From Pseudarthrobacter sp. BIM B-2242 (GTDB lineage: Bacteria > Actinomycetota > Actinomycetes > Actinomycetales > Micrococcaceae), in assembly GCF_014764445.1 (NCBI RefSeq), contig NZ_CP061722.1, positions 1-64,000 on the forward strand: a stretch of 64,000 bases of DNA. The letters run 5' to 3'. A program made the position numbers and the translations under genes. Of the stretch, positions 1-8,849 are shown in pieces (positions within the stretch are counted from its first letter, which is position 1; each line of letters starts with the position of its first letter). The notes under the pieces were generated by a model that saw nothing but the letters and a program-made list of their open reading frames with translations, ran no database searches and had not been told where the DNA came from.

Positions 1-22
1 CCCCAAGAAGATGAGGATCACC

Positions 23-2287
23 ATGCGTACTTTCGCGCACCTGTCAGGCCACAGCGAATACTCCAGCGACTCGAACGCCACCATCAAGGCACTCGTCGCC
101 GCTGCTGCCGCCGACGGCCAGACCGCTCTGGCCCTGACCGACACCAATCTCACAGCCGCCCCGCTCTTCCGCGCCGAGGCACGCCGACACGGCATCAAAC
201 CGATCATCGGCCTGGACGTCAAGTGGGTCGACAACCGGCACTGGGAGGACCGCCAGAAGGTCTTCAACCTGACCCTGCTGGCAGAAAACCGCACTGGCTG
301 GCACAGCCTCGTCGCCCTCTACAACTCCTCATCCGTCCCTGGCCGGTCCCAGCAATTCGTCGACTACGAACTGCTGTCCCGCCATGCCGACGGACTGATC
401 GCCCTGACCGGCGGACGCCGCGGACCCATCGACACCTACCTGCATGAGAACGACGCCGATACCGCCCGGACCAACTTCACCAGGCTGGAAGCTGCCCTTG
501 GCACCGGGCGCGTGTTCCTGGAAGCCTCATTCCCCGGGGCTGCCCAGCTGTTGACCGGCGTCTTCATGGGCAAGACCGCGCATGTCGTGGCCACGGGCCG
601 CTACCGACAGGTTACTGAAACGGATACCGCGGCCCGCAAGACGCTCCTGGACATCCGCGCCGGCAAGAGCTGCCTGGGCTACGGCGAGGGAGGGTGGCTC
701 CGGACCGAACCAGAAATGCGCGAGCAGGCGCCGGACTCCAGGGCCTGGCAGGACGCCGTCACCCTGGCCAGCACGGTCGCGGATGCGATCGACTATGACG
801 CCATCCCGGAACCGGGCGGAAACCTTGCATCCTTCCCCGAGCCGGAAGGCTTCCAGAACGAAGGTGAGTACCTGCGCCACCTGGCGTTCCGGGGTGCCGC
901 CTCCCGCTACGACGAGATCCCCTTTGAGGTCATCGAACGGCTGAACGCCGAACTGGAGGTCATCATCTCCAAGGGTGCCGCCGCCAGCACCCTGATCGCC
1001 CACGACCTCATCACCTGGTGCGCCGACAATGACATCCTGACCGGCGCCCGCGGCAACAGCTCCAGCAGCCTCGTCCTTTACTGCCTCGGGGTCACCGACA
1101 TCAACCCCCTGACCTACGGGCTGCGGTACGAACGCTTCCTCCGCCGCGGCCGCAATGAGATCAGCAGCCCCGACATCGACGTGCAAGCCTCCCGCAGGCA
1201 GGACGTCCACGACTACCTCGCCACACGCTGGCCGGACCGTGTGGCGCGGGCCGCGACCCACTCACGGGTCAAGGCGGAGACATGGACCCGGCGTGGACTG
1301 GTCAGCGAGGAGAAAGCAGCCCTCGTGGAGGGACGGCTCCAGAGCAGGCACATCCACCCCTGCGCCCTCGTGATCGCACCCCGAGACCTCGCGGACACAG
1401 TTCCGGTCCTGCCGGACCGCCGGAGCGGCCACGAGCACGAGCTGCCGATCACCAACTGGGATGCCCAGACCCTCATCAACGAGGGCTACCTGGTGCTGAA
1501 CCTCATCGGCTCCTCCACGCTCGACGTCATCGCCAAGACGGCGGCACAGGCACGGTTGGACCGGGCAGCACCCGTCCACCTCGGCCTGCTGCTGCCTGAC
1601 GGCGACGGGGATCTCTACGCCAGCTCGACGCCGGCGGCCTGGGACCTCTTCGCGAAGGGCGACGCCGACGGAGTGTTCCAGCTCGGCGCGGACGATGCCG
1701 TGGCAGCCGCCAAGATAGCCCGGCCGCGGAACCTCACCGACATGGCAGCGCTGATCGCCCTGTACGGCAAAGAGGATCGGCTCAACCGCTACCTGTCCGC
1801 CCGCATCAACCGGCCCCGCCTCCGCTACTACCACCTGGAGCACCTGACGGCGGACGAGACCGAGCAGGCCTGGCTGTGCCAGACCCTGGCGCCAACCCAC
1901 GGCGAGATTGTCTTCCAGGAGCAGGTCATGGACCTGTTCGCGTCCGTCAGCGGATTCAGCGGAGTCGACGCGGACGGTGCGTGGCGGTTCCTGGCAAAGA
2001 AGTCGCCGGACTGGAGGACCCTGCGGGAGAAGTTCATCGAAGGTGCGGTGCAGGAGCAGTACGACCGCGCCGGAACCCGGTACTCGATGGCGTTCAGCGA
2101 AGAGACCGCGGGACGGGTCTTCGATCTGATCATCGAATCAGTGCCCTGCCTCTTCAGCGCCTCCCACGCACACGCATACGCCCGCCACGCCTTTCAGACG
2201 GCCTGGCTCCGCACCCACTTCCTGGAAGCCTTCCAGCAGGTGCTGGACGAGGTGCAGCCGCACCGCCGGCGCCCAGCCACGGCTTAA
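23..2287 (+). CDS. Degenerate DnaE-like protein (DNA polymerase III alpha paralogue, probably inactive)
   Basis: A 754-residue protein collinear with the N-terminal and palm/fingers part of the polymerase encoded just downstream, ending where the C-terminal HhH/OB-fold region would begin. The N-terminal PHP-like segment reads HLSGHSEYSS where the active paralogue has HLHFHSEHSS, so a metal-ligand histidine is missing. The palm motif SPDIDV is present (around residue 386), but the third catalytic aspartate of DnaE (KMDILGL in the paralogue) is asparagine (LVLNLIG), and the RPGP motif is lost. I infer a non-catalytic accessory or regulatory subunit. Start chosen at the ATG preceded by GAGG; an in-frame ATG lies 12 nt earlier at 11. 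Its promoter lies outside the window. Confidence 0.8.
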   Translation: MRTFAHLSGHSEYSSDSNATIKALVAAAAADGQTALALTDTNLTAAPLFRAEARRHGIKPIIGLDVKWVDNRHWEDRQKVFNLTLLAENRTGWHSLVALYNSSSVPGRSQQFVDYELLSRHADGLIALTGGRRGPIDTYLHENDADTARTNFTRLEAALGTGRVFLEASFPGAAQLLTGVFMGKTAHVVATGRYRQVTETDTAARKTLLDIRAGKSCLGYGEGGWLRTEPEMREQAPDSRAWQDAVTLASTVADAIDYDAIPEPGGNLASFPEPEGFQNEGEYLRHLAFRGAASRYDEIPFEVIERLNAELEVIISKGAAASTLIAHDLITWCADNDILTGARGNSSSSLVLYCLGVTDINPLTYGLRYERFLRRGRNEISSPDIDVQASRRQDVHDYLATRWPDRVARAATHSRVKAETWTRRGLVSEEKAALVEGRLQSRHIHPCALVIAPRDLADTVPVLPDRRSGHEHELPITNWDAQTLINEGYLVLNLIGSSTLDVIAKTAAQARLDRAAPVHLGLLLPDGDGDLYASSTPAAWDLFAKGDADGVFQLGADDAVAAAKIARPRNLTDMAALIALYGKEDRLNRYLSARINRPRLRYYHLEHLTADETEQAWLCQTLAPTHGEIVFQEQVMDLFASVSGFSGVDADGAWRFLAKKSPDWRTLREKFIEGAVQEQYDRAGTRYSMAFSEETAGRVFDLIIESVPCLFSASHAHAYARHAFQTAWLRTHFLEAFQQVLDEVQPHRRRPATA

Positions 2288-2334
2288 CTCCTGGCCAGCG
2301 CCACCTGCCTCGGGTGGCGCGGGCCGGGGTCCGC

Positions 2335-2372
2335 GGTGAGCTTCGCCGGGGCAGCCGCACACATGACGGGCA
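2335..2372 (+). promoter_or_regulatory. Class B promoter, leaderless
   Basis: GGTGAGC at 2335-2341, 13-nt spacer, CCGCACACAT at 2355-2364, then 7 nt to the ATG at 2372. The predicted +1 is the A of the start codon. Confidence 0.65.
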
Positions 2373-2530
2373 TGGCACTCCTTACCCTCGTGGAACCCTC
2401 AGCGCCGGCATCGTCCGAACCTGACCCGGACGAGCCCTACGAGCTCGACAACCGGGCCTTCACCCCGGAGGCCATGGACGAGTACACCGAGTACCTGCTC
2501 ACATCGGCCGTCGAAGCCACGGCCGCATAG
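2372..2530 (+). CDS. Small acidic hypothetical protein
   Basis: A 52-residue protein rich in Asp/Glu/Pro (for example EPDPDEPYELDN) lying between the two polymerase-type genes. No family recognised. The start is set by the class B promoter, whose +1 falls on this ATG; there is no ribosome-binding site. Its last codons overlap the class A promoter that reads toward dnaE, and its TAG stop is part of that CGCATAG box. Confidence 0.6.
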   Translation: MALLTLVEPSAPASSEPDPDEPYELDNRAFTPEAMDEYTEYLLTSAVEATAA

Positions 2531-2539
2531 AACACACCA
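2502..2539 (+). promoter_or_regulatory. Class A promoter for dnaE
   Basis: CCGTC at 2508-2512 and CGCATAGAA at 2525-2533, with the invariant 18 nt from CCGTC to CAT. It is embedded in the 3' end of the preceding gene. The predicted +1 near 2539 leaves a leader of about 73 nt. The TGAC extension is absent. Confidence 0.55.
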
Positions 2540-2611
2540 GAGGCACCGGCCGGTCGGCACGGGCAGGGGTCACCGGACCCGATTCTTCAGGACCAGGAAA
2601 GCAGTAGACGC

Positions 2612-5600
2612 ATGGCGTTCGCACACCTTCACTTCCACTCCGAGCACAGCTCGCTGGACGGACTCAACCGGATCAACTCTGTCCCGAAGACGGCAGCTGC
2701 CCTCGGCCAGACGGCGATCGCCCTCACCGACCACGGCTCCCTTTCCGGTGCCTGGCGGTTCACGAAGGCCTGCAAGGCTGCGGGCATCAAGCCGATCATC
2801 GGCTGCGAAATCTACATGTCGATCGGGTCCCGGTTCGAGAAGAACTTCACCTGGGTGGACCGCAACGACGATGCCGATGCCGACACCGAGAACTCCAAGT
2901 CCGGCCAGAAGAAGAAGATCTACGAGCACCTGACCCTGCTGGCCCGCAACGAGGCCGGCTGGAAGTCACTGCTGGCCCTACACAACAAGGCCGAAGAGAC
3001 CTTCTGGCAAAAGCCCCGTATCGACTTCGACCTGCTCAAAGAGCACGGCGAGGGCCTGATCATCCTGACTGGCTGCCTCGGTGGCCCGGTCGCCGGTCCG
3101 CTCTCTAGGGCTGCTGCCAAGGAAGCCGAAGGTGACCTGGAAGCCGCTGCCGCGTTCGAGGCTGAGGCCCGTGTGGGCCTGAACCACATGATCGAGGCGG
3201 TCGGCAAAGAGAACGTCTTCCTCGAAATCATGTACCACGGCATCGAGGCCGAACGGGTCGTACTGAACAAGGTCCGGGCGCTGTCCAAAGAGACCGGCAT
3301 CCCGATGGTCGCCACGAACGACTGCCACTACGAGCACGCTGACGACGCCCACGCCCACGAAGGGTTCCTGGCCGTCGGGTCCAACAAGACTCTGGACGAC
3401 CCTGCCCGCTTCAAGTTCAACGGCTCCGGCTACTACATCAAGTCCGAAGCCGAAATGCTCGAGGTCGTGCCCCGCGCCTGGTGGGCCGAAGCCTGCGCCC
3501 AGTCCCAGGTCATCGCCGACATGTGCGACGAACAGGTCATCCCCACCCCGCACCAGCGGCTGCCCAAGTTCCCCGTGCCCGAAGGGTTCGCGAACTCCGA
3601 CGCCTACCTGAAGCACCTGGTCAAGGAAGGCGCCATCCGGCGCTACGGCTACGACAAAGAGGGCAACCGCATCCCGCTCTCGGCGGAGGTCAAGGACCGG
3701 CTCAAGACCGAGCTGGACATTATCAGCCAGATGGGGTTCCCGGACTACTTCCTGATCGTCTGGGACCTCGTCAACTGGTGCCGCTCCGATGCTCCCATCG
3801 AGTTCGACAACCCGAACGCGCCGCGGAAGAAGCCCATCCTGGTCGGCCCGGGCCGCGGCTCCGCCGCCGGTTCCGCCGTCTCCTACTGCCTGGGCATCGT
3901 CGGCATCGATCCACTTGAAAACAACCTCCTGTTTGAGCGGTTCCTGGAGCCCGGCCGCGCCGGCATGCCCGACATCGACGTGGACTTCGAAATGCTCCGC
4001 CGTCCCGAGGTTTTCGCCTACGCCGGATACCGGTGGGGGCAGGGCAACGTGGCCCGCATCGGAACGTTCGGTGTGGCGCTGGCCAAGGCTGCCATTCAGG
4101 ACGCCGCACGCATCCTCAAGCCATCCGGCCCGTCCCAGGAGATCAAGGACGCCGCCGGGGAGCTGTTCAAGGCTGGGAAGAAGGCCGACGGCGCCAAGCT
4201 GCTCCGTGACGCCAACAAAGCGGTGGAGGAGCGCGCCTCCAAGCTGCTGCGCCTGGGAAAGAAGCTCTCCGAGCTGGTCCCTGCCTCCGGTGAGAAGACC
4301 TACACGCTGACCGCACTGGAAGACACCCGGGACGCCGCCGGCGACGCATTCCGCGAGCTGGTTGCTGCCGAGGGCCAGGACGCCCAGGACATCCTGGAGC
4401 TGGCCAAGTCGTTCGAGGGCGTCGTCAAGGGCGAGTCCATCCACGCCTGCGGCTTCGTGATCTCCCCCGAGCCCCTGGATGACCTGGTGCCGCTGCGCCA
4501 TGCTTCCCACGCCGCCGACGCCGATCCGTCCGCCCCGCGGGTGATCTGCTGGGACGGTCCCGAGGTCGAGGACTACGGATTCCTGAAGATGGACATCCTG
4601 GGCCTGATGAACCTGGACATCGTCTCCTCCACGCTGGAGAACATCGAGACCACCACCGGCGAGGTCCTCACGCTGGATGCGATCCCGCACGCCGACACCA
4701 AGGACAACCCCCGGGTGCAGGCCGCGTACGACCTGATCGCCGCCGGCCGGACCGCCGGGGTTTTCCAGATGGAATCCGACGGCATGAAGAAGATCGCCCA
4801 GGACGTCATTCCCGAGTCCCTGACCGACCTGTCCGCCATCGTGGCCCTGTTCCGTCCCGGCCCGCTGGCCGCCAAGGTCCCGGACCGGTACGCCGCGCGT
4901 AAAAACGGCCTCGAAGTGGTCGACTACGACCAGTTCACCGCCGACCCGGTCGAGCAGGAATGGATCGCCAAGGTCCTCGGCGACACCTACGGCGTCTTCG
5001 TGTTCCAGGAATCCCTCATGCGCCTCGGCACGGTCATCTCCGGGTTCGACGCCTCCCAGCGCTCCGTGCTCCGTAAGGCCGTCGGCAAGAAAGACGCCAA
5101 GAAGATGGCCGAGGTCGGTCAGATGCTGGCCGCCGGCGCGGAGCAGGAGTTCTACGACGAGGACGGGACGATGATCTCCCCGAAGTTCTCGCCTAAGACG
5201 GCCGCCCACATGTTCGAGCTGATGAAGGGCTCCGCGTCCTACCTGTTCAACGCCTCGCACTCGGCAGCGTACGCCCACCTGGCCTACGTCACCGCGTACC
5301 TGAAGGCGAACTGGCCGGTCGAATACTCCGCCTCGATCCTGTCCATCGTGGACACGAATAAGCCCGAAAAGCGGCTCACGGCCCTGCAGTCGCTGCGGGC
5401 CGACGGCATCACCGTCATGGCCCCGGACATCAACGCCTCCAAGGCCCGCACCGCCCCGGTGAACGGCAACGTCCAGATGGGACTGGCCGAGGTCAAGGAC
5501 GTCGGCTCCGCCGGCCACCACATCGTCGCCGAGCGCGAGAAGCGAGGCCCGTTCAAGGACCTGCACGACCTGCTGACCCGCGTCGTGATCCCGGGCAAGA

Positions 5601-6790
5601 ACGGCGGCGCCGACACCAAGCTGCCCTCCGGTGCCATCCAGGGCCTCATCGAGGCCGGTGCCCTGGACGCCTGGGGTCCCCGCCTGGGCCTGCTGATGAC
5701 GATGCGTGCCGCGTTCAAGGCCGCCATCGACCCCATCGAGGCGTCCTGGAACGACGTGGAGATGTCCACCCGCCAGCGGTTCCGCCTGGGAGTGTCCCTG
5801 GGCATCCACCCGCTGGTGTCCATGAAGGCCGAGCTGAAGGCGTGGCGGACCCCGGTCTACGACGAATACACCGGCGACTCCATGGGCCGTGCGCTCACTC
5901 CGCTGCACAAGATCTCCGACGGGGACGGCGACACCGTCCTGACAGTCGGCGTGGTCTCGATGTGGGAGGAGAAGGGCTACTCGGGCGGGCGCCGCGCCAA
6001 CTTCGCGCTGGAGTCCTCCACGGAGGCCATCAGCGGCGTCGTCTGGGACCGGACCCTGTCCGCCTTGCGCCGCAAGGGCACCATCCCCAAGGTCGGCGAC
6101 GTCGTGGCCGTGTCCGGCCGCGTCAACGTCCGGGCCACCGTCGTCGGCGACGAGGAAACCGGCACCCAGGAAACCATCACCACCAAGGAGCTCAACATCA
6201 GTGAAGTATGGCCGATCGACGTCGGCGCCGCCCCCGAAATCAAGCTGCCCGAGAACGTCTTTGACTTCGCAGCCTCCTACAAGAAGCTCCGCGCCATCCC
6301 GACCCCGCCCAAGGGCGGCAAGCCCAAGGCCACGACGGAGCCGGCACCTGCCGAAGAGGCTGACGCTGCTGCCGAAACCGGGGCCACCGTCACCGTCCTG
6401 GATGAGCGCCGCAAGGCCTCCCGCGGTTTGGTTGCCCTGGCGCTCGGCCAGCACGACCAGAACCTCGGCAACGGCAAGGTCATCGCCGGCAGCCGCGACC
6501 TGAAAAGGGCCCACAAGCTTGTCGGGGTTCCGCTCAAGACGAGCGTCAAAAACGAGGGAACCATCCTGCGCGGTCTCACCACCGAAGGGGACCGGATCTT
6601 CGTCGTTATCAGCGGCGGCACCCTGACCGACTCGGAAATGGTCGAGCTGGCCCTGCGCAACGAGGAGGACCCGGCACGCTGGGCCCCGCACGAGGCACCC
6701 GGGGTGTCCTCCAAGGACAAGTACACCTGGTTCCGGATGACCGCTGAAGCCGCCGCTGAGAGCCCCGGGGAGCTGGCCGCGGCCGGCTAG
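2612..6790 (+). CDS. dnaE: DNA polymerase III alpha subunit (DnaE family)
   Basis: A 1392-residue replicative C-family polymerase. The N-terminal PHP domain starts with HLHFHSEHSS. The GRGSAAGS motif precedes the catalytic PDIDVDF (about residues 452-458); the third catalytic Asp is in KMDILGL (about 658). RPGP and VFQE motifs follow, then HhH and an OB-fold (about 1110-1200). Two oddities are a Lys/Glu-rich insert of about 65 residues near 505-590 and a C-terminal extension of about 150 residues. A plasmid-borne full-length DnaE next to an inactive paralogue, with ssb downstream, suggests the element partly supplies its own replisome. SD-like AGGAAAG lies upstream of the ATG. Confidence 0.93.
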   Translation: MAFAHLHFHSEHSSLDGLNRINSVPKTAAALGQTAIALTDHGSLSGAWRFTKACKAAGIKPIIGCEIYMSIGSRFEKNFTWVDRNDDADADTENSKSGQKKKIYEHLTLLARNEAGWKSLLALHNKAEETFWQKPRIDFDLLKEHGEGLIILTGCLGGPVAGPLSRAAAKEAEGDLEAAAAFEAEARVGLNHMIEAVGKENVFLEIMYHGIEAERVVLNKVRALSKETGIPMVATNDCHYEHADDAHAHEGFLAVGSNKTLDDPARFKFNGSGYYIKSEAEMLEVVPRAWWAEACAQSQVIADMCDEQVIPTPHQRLPKFPVPEGFANSDAYLKHLVKEGAIRRYGYDKEGNRIPLSAEVKDRLKTELDIISQMGFPDYFLIVWDLVNWCRSDAPIEFDNPNAPRKKPILVGPGRGSAAGSAVSYCLGIVGIDPLENNLLFERFLEPGRAGMPDIDVDFEMLRRPEVFAYAGYRWGQGNVARIGTFGVALAKAAIQDAARILKPSGPSQEIKDAAGELFKAGKKADGAKLLRDANKAVEERASKLLRLGKKLSELVPASGEKTYTLTALEDTRDAAGDAFRELVAAEGQDAQDILELAKSFEGVVKGESIHACGFVISPEPLDDLVPLRHASHAADADPSAPRVICWDGPEVEDYGFLKMDILGLMNLDIVSSTLENIETTTGEVLTLDAIPHADTKDNPRVQAAYDLIAAGRTAGVFQMESDGMKKIAQDVIPESLTDLSAIVALFRPGPLAAKVPDRYAARKNGLEVVDYDQFTADPVEQEWIAKVLGDTYGVFVFQESLMRLGTVISGFDASQRSVLRKAVGKKDAKKMAEVGQMLAAGAEQEFYDEDGTMISPKFSPKTAAHMFELMKGSASYLFNASHSAAYAHLAYVTAYLKANWPVEYSASILSIVDTNKPEKRLTALQSLRADGITVMAPDINASKARTAPVNGNVQMGLAEVKDVGSAGHHIVAEREKRGPFKDLHDLLTRVVIPGKNGGADTKLPSGAIQGLIEAGALDAWGPRLGLLMTMRAAFKAAIDPIEASWNDVEMSTRQRFRLGVSLGIHPLVSMKAELKAWRTPVYDEYTGDSMGRALTPLHKISDGDGDTVLTVGVVSMWEEKGYSGGRRANFALESSTEAISGVVWDRTLSALRRKGTIPKVGDVVAVSGRVNVRATVVGDEETGTQETITTKELNISEVWPIDVGAAPEIKLPENVFDFAASYKKLRAIPTPPKGGKPKATTEPAPAEEADAAAETGATVTVLDERRKASRGLVALALGQHDQNLGNGKVIAGSRDLKRAHKLVGVPLKTSVKNEGTILRGLTTEGDRIFVVISGGTLTDSEMVELALRNEEDPARWAPHEAPGVSSKDKYTWFRMTAEAAAESPGELAAAG

Positions 6791-6811
6791 TCCCGGGCCC
6801 GCAGGGGCGGC

Positions 6812-6849
6812 GGGGAGGCCGTTCCGGAATGCCGCACACATGAAGGACA
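6812..6849 (+). promoter_or_regulatory. Class B promoter
   Basis: GGGGAGG at 6812-6818, 13 nt, CCGCACACAT at 6832-6841; predicted +1 at 6849. Here the transcript has a leader of about 50 nt carrying a Shine-Dalgarno sequence (AGGAAA) before the GTG at 6899. Confidence 0.6.
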
Positions 6850-6898
6850 GACCGGCAGCAACCTGCCCAACCAACCTTTTGCAGCAGACAGGAAATTC

Positions 6899-7189
6899 GT
6901 GAACCTCTCCCCCGTCCCCCAGCCCGCAGCGGACCCGATGCTGGCCGCCCTGAGCGTCCTGGAACGCATGAGCTCCCAGGACCACCCGTCCGTGGATGTC
7001 TTGCTGGACTCCATCGACGCCAGGGAGCTGGCCATGGGTCTCGTGGACATTTCCCGCTTCATGGGCTCAATGCTGGCCAAGGCCAGCAACGGCACCGAAG
7101 CTGACGTGTACGCCCACCTGCGCACCACCATCCTCGGCCTCGTCAGCGACGGCACGTTCAACTCCGGCCCGGCCAACCTCCCCAACTGA
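6899..7189 (+). CDS. Hypothetical protein between dnaE and ssb
   Basis: A 96-residue protein, probably helical, with no recognised domain. It starts with GTG behind AGGAAATTC and is driven by the class B promoter at 6812-6849. Its position between polymerase and SSB genes suggests a replication-linked role, but nothing in the sequence shows one. Confidence 0.65.
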   Translation: MNLSPVPQPAADPMLAALSVLERMSSQDHPSVDVLLDSIDARELAMGLVDISRFMGSMLAKASNGTEADVYAHLRTTILGLVSDGTFNSGPANLPN

Positions 7190-7204
7190 CCAGCGTGCAA
7201 AAAC

Positions 7205-7242
7205 TGACACCCGTCGGGACCTTGGACGCATAGAAGACAGCA
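7205..7242 (+). promoter_or_regulatory. Class A promoter P1 of ssb
   Basis: TGAC at 7205-7208, CCGTC at 7211-7215, CGCATAGAA from 7227; +1 predicted at 7242. Preceded by a GCAAAAAC stretch that recurs at P2 and, nearly, at the nuclease promoter near 37441. Confidence 0.65.
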
Positions 7243-7250
7243 GGAACAAA

Positions 7251-7266
7251 GGGTTTCCAGAAACCC
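7251..7266. repeat. Small inverted repeat between the two ssb promoters
   Basis: GGGTTT and AAACCC separated by CCAG. It lies in the leader made from P1 and just upstream of P2, so it could be an attenuator hairpin or operator. Confidence 0.4.
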
Positions 7267-7308
7267 GCTGGACCTGGCCGGAGCAATCCGGAGGCGGACT
7301 GCAAAAAC

Positions 7309-7346
7309 TGACACCCGTCAGGACCCAGGACGCATAGAAATACCGG
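7309..7346 (+). promoter_or_regulatory. Class A promoter P2 of ssb
   Basis: A near-copy of P1: TGAC at 7309-7312, CCGTC at 7315-7319, CGCATAGAA from 7331; +1 predicted near 7346. A leader of about 60 nt follows, with GAAAGG before the ssb ATG. Confidence 0.65.
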
Positions 7347-7407
7347 GAGCAAAAGTCCTTTTGATCCCAACCACTACAGCCCAGATGGGCCCTACGAAAG
7401 GCATTAC

Positions 7408-7887
7408 ATGCCCAGCAACATCCCCTTCATCGGTAACCTCGCCCACGACATCAAGGACGAGCTCCAGACGGAAACCAAGTCGGGCCTGCCCCGCCTGAAC
7501 TTCCGCATCGGCGTGACCACCGGTGAGCGCGGCTCCGACAACGAGCAGACGAACTTCTACGGCTTCACCGCCTTCGGCTCCACGGCCGAGAACATGGTGA
7601 AGTCCTTCAAGAAGGGCGACCGCCTGATCGTCCTGGCCCGGACTGACACCTACCAGAAGGAAGTTGTCATCAACGACAAGGAAGTCAAGCTGACGATCCC
7701 GTCGTTCAAGGCTTCCAACGTCGGCCCCGACCTGACCTGGGCTTCGGCCGAGGTCGTCAAGAACCCCCGCGGCAACGGCGGTGGCAACGGCGGCTCCGAA
7801 ACCGTGGCGAAGAAGGCTCCGGCCAAGACCGCCCCGGCCAAGAGCGCACCTGCTGCCTCCGCACCGGACGACGACGAGGACTTCTAA
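7408..7887 (+). CDS. ssb: Single-stranded DNA-binding protein
   Basis: A 159-residue SSB-type OB-fold protein: an N-terminal beta-rich domain (about 1-115), then a Gly/Asn-rich and Lys/Ala/Pro-rich linker, and an acidic tip ending DDDEDF, like the SSB C-terminal tail that recruits replication and repair partners. SD GAAAGG. Two tandem class A promoters lie upstream and a strong terminator follows, so it is a monocistronic, heavily promoted unit. Confidence 0.85.
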   Translation: MPSNIPFIGNLAHDIKDELQTETKSGLPRLNFRIGVTTGERGSDNEQTNFYGFTAFGSTAENMVKSFKKGDRLIVLARTDTYQKEVVINDKEVKLTIPSFKASNVGPDLTWASAEVVKNPRGNGGGNGGSETVAKKAPAKTAPAKSAPAASAPDDDEDF

Positions 7888-7905
7888 GCCCTCCCGCCAC
7901 TGACA

Positions 7906-7937
7906 GGCCCCGTTCCACCTTCGGGTGGGGCGGGGCC
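7906..7937 (+). terminator. Rho-independent terminator after ssb
   Basis: GGCCCCG...CCACC-TTCG-GGTGG...CGGGGCC hairpin with a UUCG-type loop, followed by TGTTTG. Confidence 0.8.
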
Positions 7938-7948
7938 TGTTTGCGTCT

Positions 7949-7970
7949 TCTCTACGCATGTTCAGGGGCA
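7949..7970 (+). promoter_or_regulatory. Possible class C promoter-like element
   Basis: CTACGCATGTTCA just after the ssb terminator; near-identical text occurs on the minus strand near 34930 and 16260. Applying the class A offset gives +1 near 7970, upstream of the HNH gene. The upstream block is not clear, so this is tentative. Confidence 0.35.
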
Positions 7971-7999
7971 AGCCCACGACTTCAGGACAGACACGCACG

Positions 8000-8488
8000 A
8001 TGAACAAACTCAGCCCGGAAACCCTGCTGACCACCCTCGGTGACGCCGCCACAGGCGCCCTTAGCCTGCTCACCAGCCTTGCCGAGTCCAATCCGACCCT
8101 GCTGCTCATCGCCGGAGCGTTCATCGGCCTGGTTGTCCTGATCCGTGTCGCGGCCCGGAACCGTCCCGTCCCAAAAGACCCAAGCCGGCTCTTCTCCGCC
8201 GCGCAGAAGGCCGAAGGATTCGCCCGGGCAGGCGGCCGCTGCGAGCTGGACGGCTGGTGGCTGACGAGGTGCCGGCGTCCGGCGAGCCATGGCGACCACC
8301 ACTACCCGTGGTCCAAAGGCGGGTCGACGTCCATGGGCAACTTTGTAGCCGCGTGCGCCAAGTGCAACATGTCCAAGGGTGCCAAGGTGCCTGGTTTCTT
8401 CACCACGCTGCGCATGCAGGCAAGGCGCCGGCAGTACTTCCCACCCGGCTCCATCGTTGCCGCCGGTGAACGGTTCGTCCAGCGATGA
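8000..8488 (+). CDS. Membrane-anchored HNH endonuclease-like protein
   Basis: A 162-residue protein with one hydrophobic transmembrane segment (about 33-53) followed by an HNH domain: a Cys-containing start (RCELDG), the GDHHYPWSKGG core (about 97-107), a conserved Asn, and CAKCNMSKG, which completes the zinc/HNH signature. HNH nucleases cut DNA; a membrane-tethered one in a conjugative element could act on DNA at the cell envelope, for example at entry or exit (inference). The start is the ATG in the MNKLSPE context; an ATG at 7958 would add residues. It overlaps the next gene by 4 nt (ATGA). Confidence 0.75.
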   Translation: MNKLSPETLLTTLGDAATGALSLLTSLAESNPTLLLIAGAFIGLVVLIRVAARNRPVPKDPSRLFSAAQKAEGFARAGGRCELDGWWLTRCRRPASHGDHHYPWSKGGSTSMGNFVAACAKCNMSKGAKVPGFFTTLRMQARRRQYFPPGSIVAAGERFVQR

Positions 8489-8808
8489 GTCCGTCGCACA
8501 GCACCCCTCACGCTACGGCGCCACCGGAACCCGGCCAGCTCTGGGTTCTGGCCGGCGTGCCCGGCGGCCACGGCGTTTATCACGCTGACGGTGCCTGGAA
8601 GATCCTGGTACGAAGCGCCGCCGGCGAATACTCCCTGGCGCCCGCCTACGATGCCACGCCTCTCCAGCTGTCACCGGTCCAGCCCGCCGGTCCGCACTGG
8701 GCCGACGAGTTCGACGCCCTGGCCCTCGTCCAGGAGCTCAACATCACCTGGGATGAGGAGATCCGCTCCTACCAGCAGGACGCTCTCAGGCTCCTCAACA
8801 GCCCCTGA
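8485..8808 (+). CDS. Hypothetical protein, coupled to the HNH gene
   Basis: A 107-residue soluble protein, unrecognised, whose ATG overlaps the HNH stop (ATGA), implying translational coupling. Trp- and Pro-containing beta-rich first half and a helical C-terminus. It could be a partner or immunity-like protein for the HNH protein, judged only from the arrangement. Confidence 0.6.
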   Translation: MSPSHSTPHATAPPEPGQLWVLAGVPGGHGVYHADGAWKILVRSAAGEYSLAPAYDATPLQLSPVQPAGPHWADEFDALALVQELNITWDEEIRSYQQDALRLLNSP

Positions 8809-8812
8809 CCGG

Positions 8813-8849
8813 TGACCGTCCGGCGGTAATCTGCGCATGTTCACCGGCA
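8813..8849 (+). promoter_or_regulatory. Degenerate class A promoter, leaderless
   Basis: TGAC at 8813-8816, overlapping CCGTC at 8816-8820, then GCGCATGTTC with 10 nt from CAT to the ATG at 8849. The CCGTC-to-CAT distance is 20 rather than 18 nt, so it is a weaker match. Confidence 0.4.

Noticed and set aside
2978..6985. Very long minus-strand open frame opposite dnaE
   Set aside because: It mirrors dnaE codons in high-GC DNA, has low-complexity composition and no domains; dnaE has complete polymerase motifs.
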